Source: an uncultured Burkholderiales bacterium (GTDB taxonomy: Bacteria > Pseudomonadota > Gammaproteobacteria > Burkholderiales > Burkholderiaceae_C). Taken from it: a stretch of 46,629 nt of DNA. Below the pieces are notes generated by a model. It made no database searches, was not told the origin of the DNA, and was given only the letters and a program-made list of their open reading frames with translations. The stretch is taken from positions 1 to 46,629 of the forward strand of contig CAIZSE010000004.1 in NCBI GenBank assembly GCA_903935585.1, given 5' to 3'. The position numbers and the translations under genes are program-made. This document shows, piece after piece, positions 43,832 to 46,629 of the stretch (positions are counted from its first letter, which is position 1; the number at the start of each line of letters is the position of its first letter).

Positions 43832-45580
43832 ATGAATGCAAGCCGCGGGCCCTTGTCGTTTCTGACCCTCGCCGTGGCCTCGATTTACTCCCACCGACAC
43901 TGGCTTTTGCTGTGCTGTCTGCTGGGGGCTGGTGCCAATTCGGCGCTGTTTTATTTCGTGCCCCAACCAGGTTACGACCATGACGCCAACCTGGTTGCCA
44001 CAGCTGTTTTTTTGGGCTTGAGCCTGTTTGTGCCATGCCATCGGGCGTACACGCTGATCAGCAATCTGGCGCTGATCACGGCGGTGTGCCTGATGGGCTA
44101 TGTCACCGCCAGCACGGGCGGGATCAATTCTCCCGCCATGATCTGGATGACCATCCTGGCCGTGCCGGCCTTGCTGCTGTTGGGCCGTCGATGGGCGCTG
44201 TGGTGGGTGGGTGTGATTTTGTTGGTCATCTTGCTGCAGTTCGTGGCCGTCATGCAGGGTTGGATCAGTGGCGAGGTGGATCAATCGCCCGACACCATCC
44301 TTTGGGCCCTGCTGGACAAGGTGCTGGTGATCGTGAGCCTGATGCTGGTCGTGAATTTCTACGACCGCATGCACGAACGCCAGATGCAGGAAGTCGAGCG
44401 GGGCAACGCCGATCTGGAGGCCACGCAAAAGGCCCTCATCCTGGCCCAGTCCCACAAAGACGAATTCATCGCCTCCGTGGGCCACGAATTGCGAACGCCC
44501 ATGAACGCCATCCTTGGCTTGAACGGGGTGCTGCAGGCCGAGTTGGCCGACCAGCCGGAAAACGTGGAAATTGCCGAGCACATCCGCGAGTCCACCGAGC
44601 AATTGCTGCGGCTCATCAACGACATCCTGGATTTTTCGCAACTCGAGGCGGGCCAACTGAAACTGCTTGAGCAACCCGTGCAGCTTGAGGAAGCCCTGCG
44701 GCACGTGATCGAACCCTTTGTGCAAAAAGCGCGCGATAAATCCCTCGCGTTGAATTGGGCTGTCGACCCGGCCTTGCCCGTCTGGGTGATGGCTGACAGC
44801 CAGCGCCTGCGGCAAATGTTGGGCAGCCTGCTCGACAACGCGGTCAAGTTCACCCAGCAAGGACAGATTCATGTTCGTGCAAAACTTCAGGAGGGCAGGG
44901 TTCGCTTTGAGGTGGAGGACACCGGGCGCGGTATCCCGCTTGAACGCCAAAAGCAGGTGTTCAACCGCTTTGAGCATGCCGATATCCAGACCAAGCGTGC
45001 TTACGGTGGAACCGGCCTGGGACTGGCCATCTGTGAGCATCTGGTGGCTTTGCAAGGGGGCCGAATCGGTGTGGAAAGCACGCCGGGTCAGGGCGCGCTT
45101 TTCTGGTTTGAGCTGCCGCTCAAGCCGACCGAGGCACCCAGTGACACCACCGGCAGCAGTTCTGGGGTCGGTTCTTCCAGCGCTTTGCGCTTCTTGCTGG
45201 TGGATGACAACGCCGTCAACCTCATGGTGGCGCGCCTGGTGCTCAACAAATGCTGGCCTGATGCCAGCGTGACCAGTGCCGCGGGGGGAGAAGAGGCGCT
45301 GGCCCTGCTCGACAACCAGGCCTTTGACCTGGTGCTGATGGACATGATCATGCCGGGGCTTGACGGCATGGAGACCACGCGTCGTTTGCGCGCGCATCCG
45401 CGTTCAGAGGTCGCCGGTTTGCCGGTGATTGGTCTGACCGCCAACACGAACGCACGTGATCGCGAGCGTTGTTTGCACGCGGGCATGAACGAGGTGCTGG
45501 CCAAACCGATCGACAGCCAGACGGTCAAGGAAGCCGTTGGGCGGCTGATCGGGCGCACGGAGCAAAGCACGGGGTCTTGA
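43832..45580 (+). CDS. Membrane hybrid histidine kinase with C-terminal receiver
   Basis: A 582-residue sensor with about six hydrophobic helices in residues 20-190, no large periplasmic domain, a coiled linker, the phosphoacceptor VGHELRTPMNAILGL (His218), HATPase motifs (LDNAVKFT, GRGIPLE, GGTGLGLAI), then a receiver domain with Asp504 (LVLMDMIMPGLDG) and KP in LAKPIDS. Probably a membrane-state or redox sensor; the ligand is unknown. Directly after parB and followed 2 bases later by a second kinase of the same kind, suggesting a tandem duplication. Confidence 0.91.
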   Translation: MNASRGPLSFLTLAVASIYSHRHWLLLCCLLGAGANSALFYFVPQPGYDHDANLVATAVFLGLSLFVPCHRAYTLISNLALITAVCLMGYVTASTGGINSPAMIWMTILAVPALLLLGRRWALWWVGVILLVILLQFVAVMQGWISGEVDQSPDTILWALLDKVLVIVSLMLVVNFYDRMHERQMQEVERGNADLEATQKALILAQSHKDEFIASVGHELRTPMNAILGLNGVLQAELADQPENVEIAEHIRESTEQLLRLINDILDFSQLEAGQLKLLEQPVQLEEALRHVIEPFVQKARDKSLALNWAVDPALPVWVMADSQRLRQMLGSLLDNAVKFTQQGQIHVRAKLQEGRVRFEVEDTGRGIPLERQKQVFNRFEHADIQTKRAYGGTGLGLAICEHLVALQGGRIGVESTPGQGALFWFELPLKPTEAPSDTTGSSSGVGSSSALRFLLVDDNAVNLMVARLVLNKCWPDASVTSAAGGEEALALLDNQAFDLVLMDMIMPGLDGMETTRRLRAHPRSEVAGLPVIGLTANTNARDRERCLHAGMNEVLAKPIDSQTVKEAVGRLIGRTEQSTGS

Positions 45581-45582
45581 AC

Positions 45583-46629
45583 ATGACCACACACCTGAAC
45601 AGAAGATGGGTTGCGATCAAGGGGCGCCTGCCAGAGCGTTTGCGCGATCATCGATCCTTGTATGTGGTGATGGTGTTCACGACCGCGTTGTTTGCCAGCG
45701 TGTTGGCCTCGTTTACTTCGTGGTCCGCCCCTGGCCGTTCCATCAGCATGGTTTTCAGTGTCCTGTTTTTCTTTTTGCTGCTGGCCTTCATCAGGGGCCT
45801 GCCAGAGCGCAAGACGGTCTATGCTGCCGTCGGCATAGGCGTGACTTTTTTGTTTCTTTGCAGCCTGACCGAGGGGCATATCTACAGCAGTAATCTGGCC
45901 TGGCTGCCACTGATTCCCCTGGTCATCTTCTATTTCATCAACCCACGTGCTGGACGTCTGTGGATGTTGTTGATGGTCTTTTTGCAGGTGCTGATAGCGG
46001 CGGTGGCCTGGGTTTGGGGCAATCAGCTGCCACCGATCAATGTGCCCGAGCTGCCGGTGATGTCGCTCATTGATCTTTTCATGGCCACCATCGTGCTGTT
46101 TGTTGTGCCCGACTTTTACCAAAGAGACGTGGACCGGCACCTGTTGTTTAGCCGGGCGCGCCAGCGCGATTTACAAGCCAAGCAAGTGGAGCTGGAGCAC
46201 GCGCAGCAGATGCAAGAGCACTTCATAGCCTCGGTGAGCCACGAGCTGCGCACGCCGATGAATGCGATTTTGGGGCTGAACAATTTGCTGCTGGAGCGGG
46301 TCAAGGACAAGCCGCAGGCGAGCAAGGTGCTGGCGTACACGCGCCAGTCGGCGGACCACCTGATGACGGTGATCAACGACGTGCTGGACTACTCGCAGTT
46401 CAACATGGGGCAGATCAGTGCGCGGGTGGAGCGGTTTGCATTGCGCGAGACGGTGCAAGCGGCGTTTGAGCTGTTCCAGCCCAAGGTAGAAAACACCACC
46501 TTGCGTTACACGTGTGAGATCGGGGCGGATGTGCCGCAGTGGGTGAGCACGGACCGGCACCGGCTGATGCAGGTGCTGGTGAACTTGCTGGGCAACGCGA
46601 TCAAGTTCACGCACCAAGGCGGGGTGACG
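45583..46629 (+). CDS. Second membrane histidine kinase, cut by window edge
   Basis: Open for 349 codons to the window end. Several membrane helices in about residues 25-180, then a linker and the phosphoacceptor box FIASVSHELRTPMNAILGL (His220), LDYSQFNMGQI, and the start of the ATPase domain (LLGNAIKFT). Same build as the kinase just upstream, with a nearly identical H-box but a different membrane part. Starts 2 bases after the first kinase's stop. Any receiver domain would lie beyond the edge. Confidence 0.9.
   Translation, partial: MTTHLNRRWVAIKGRLPERLRDHRSLYVVMVFTTALFASVLASFTSWSAPGRSISMVFSVLFFFLLLAFIRGLPERKTVYAAVGIGVTFLFLCSLTEGHIYSSNLAWLPLIPLVIFYFINPRAGRLWMLLMVFLQVLIAAVAWVWGNQLPPINVPELPVMSLIDLFMATIVLFVVPDFYQRDVDRHLLFSRARQRDLQAKQVELEHAQQMQEHFIASVSHELRTPMNAILGLNNLLLERVKDKPQASKVLAYTRQSADHLMTVINDVLDYSQFNMGQISARVERFALRETVQAAFELFQPKVENTTLRYTCEIGADVPQWVSTDRHRLMQVLVNLLGNAIKFTHQGGVT

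Noticed and set aside
1..46629. CRISPR arrays, insertion sequences, prophage or tRNA genes
   Set aside because: I saw no regularly spaced repeats, transposase motifs, phage genes or cloverleaf-like sequences.

Overview
The window looks like an origin-proximal chromosomal segment of a betaproteobacterium, most likely a freshwater Comamonadaceae relative (order Burkholderiales, Limnohabitans/Rhodoferax-like). This rests on protein flavour, a GC-rich coding style, and the order mnmG-rsmG-lysE-parA-hydrolase-parB. No rRNA, tRNA, insertion sequence, prophage or CRISPR array was seen. Genes are tightly packed, with many 4-base ATGA stop/start overlaps.

Left part (1-5.6 kb): two divergent units form a photo-oxidative stress module. 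On the minus strand are a glutathione peroxidase, an FAD oxidoreductase, a DUF1365 protein and a cyclopropane fatty acid synthase (cut by the window edge). On the plus strand are a DUF2256 zinc-ribbon-like protein and an Fe-S cryptochrome/(6-4) photolyase. A palindromic TGATCA between them could be a shared -35 element for an RpoE/ChrR-type sigma factor. Next (5.6-10.5 kb) is an RND efflux pump (adaptor plus permease, no outer-membrane partner) co-transcribed with an atypical SDR protein.

Middle (10.7-25.8 kb): glnE (nitrogen control) is divergent from yhdP (a giant AsmA-like envelope protein). YhdP is followed by a DctS/DctR-like sensor kinase and response regulator, an NlpC/P60 lipoprotein, the lytic transglycosylase MltA, a YkgJ cysteine-cluster protein, a class II aldolase-like protein, an Old Yellow Enzyme, a secreted barrel-like protein and a hemerythrin. 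A 45-residue one-helix protein is divergent from mltA, and their start codons overlap inside one CATG.

Copper block (25.9-28.7 kb): the P1B ATPase CopA, a divergent HMA copper chaperone and a DUF2892 membrane protein. A 335-bp gap follows with strong inverted repeats and a clear intrinsic terminator, a candidate small RNA or small-peptide locus.

Right part (29-46.6 kb) is a cell-cycle neighbourhood. It holds two small membrane-protein genes, a 286-bp gap with two perfect DnaA boxes, one near-perfect box and an AT-rich GATC-containing stretch, and then minCDE. Next come a fused indolepyruvate ferredoxin oxidoreductase, an Lrp regulator and a glutamate dehydrogenase (amino-acid catabolism). 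These are followed by mnmG-rsmG-lysE-parA-hydrolase-parB, with four parS-like sites (two perfect or near-perfect inside mnmG, one degenerate in rsmG, one perfect before lysE). The window ends with two tandem membrane histidine kinases, the second cut by the edge. The DnaA-box gap, the parS cluster about 10 kb away and the Min and Par systems together make a replication origin upstream of minC the most interesting hypothesis here. dnaA itself is not in the window.
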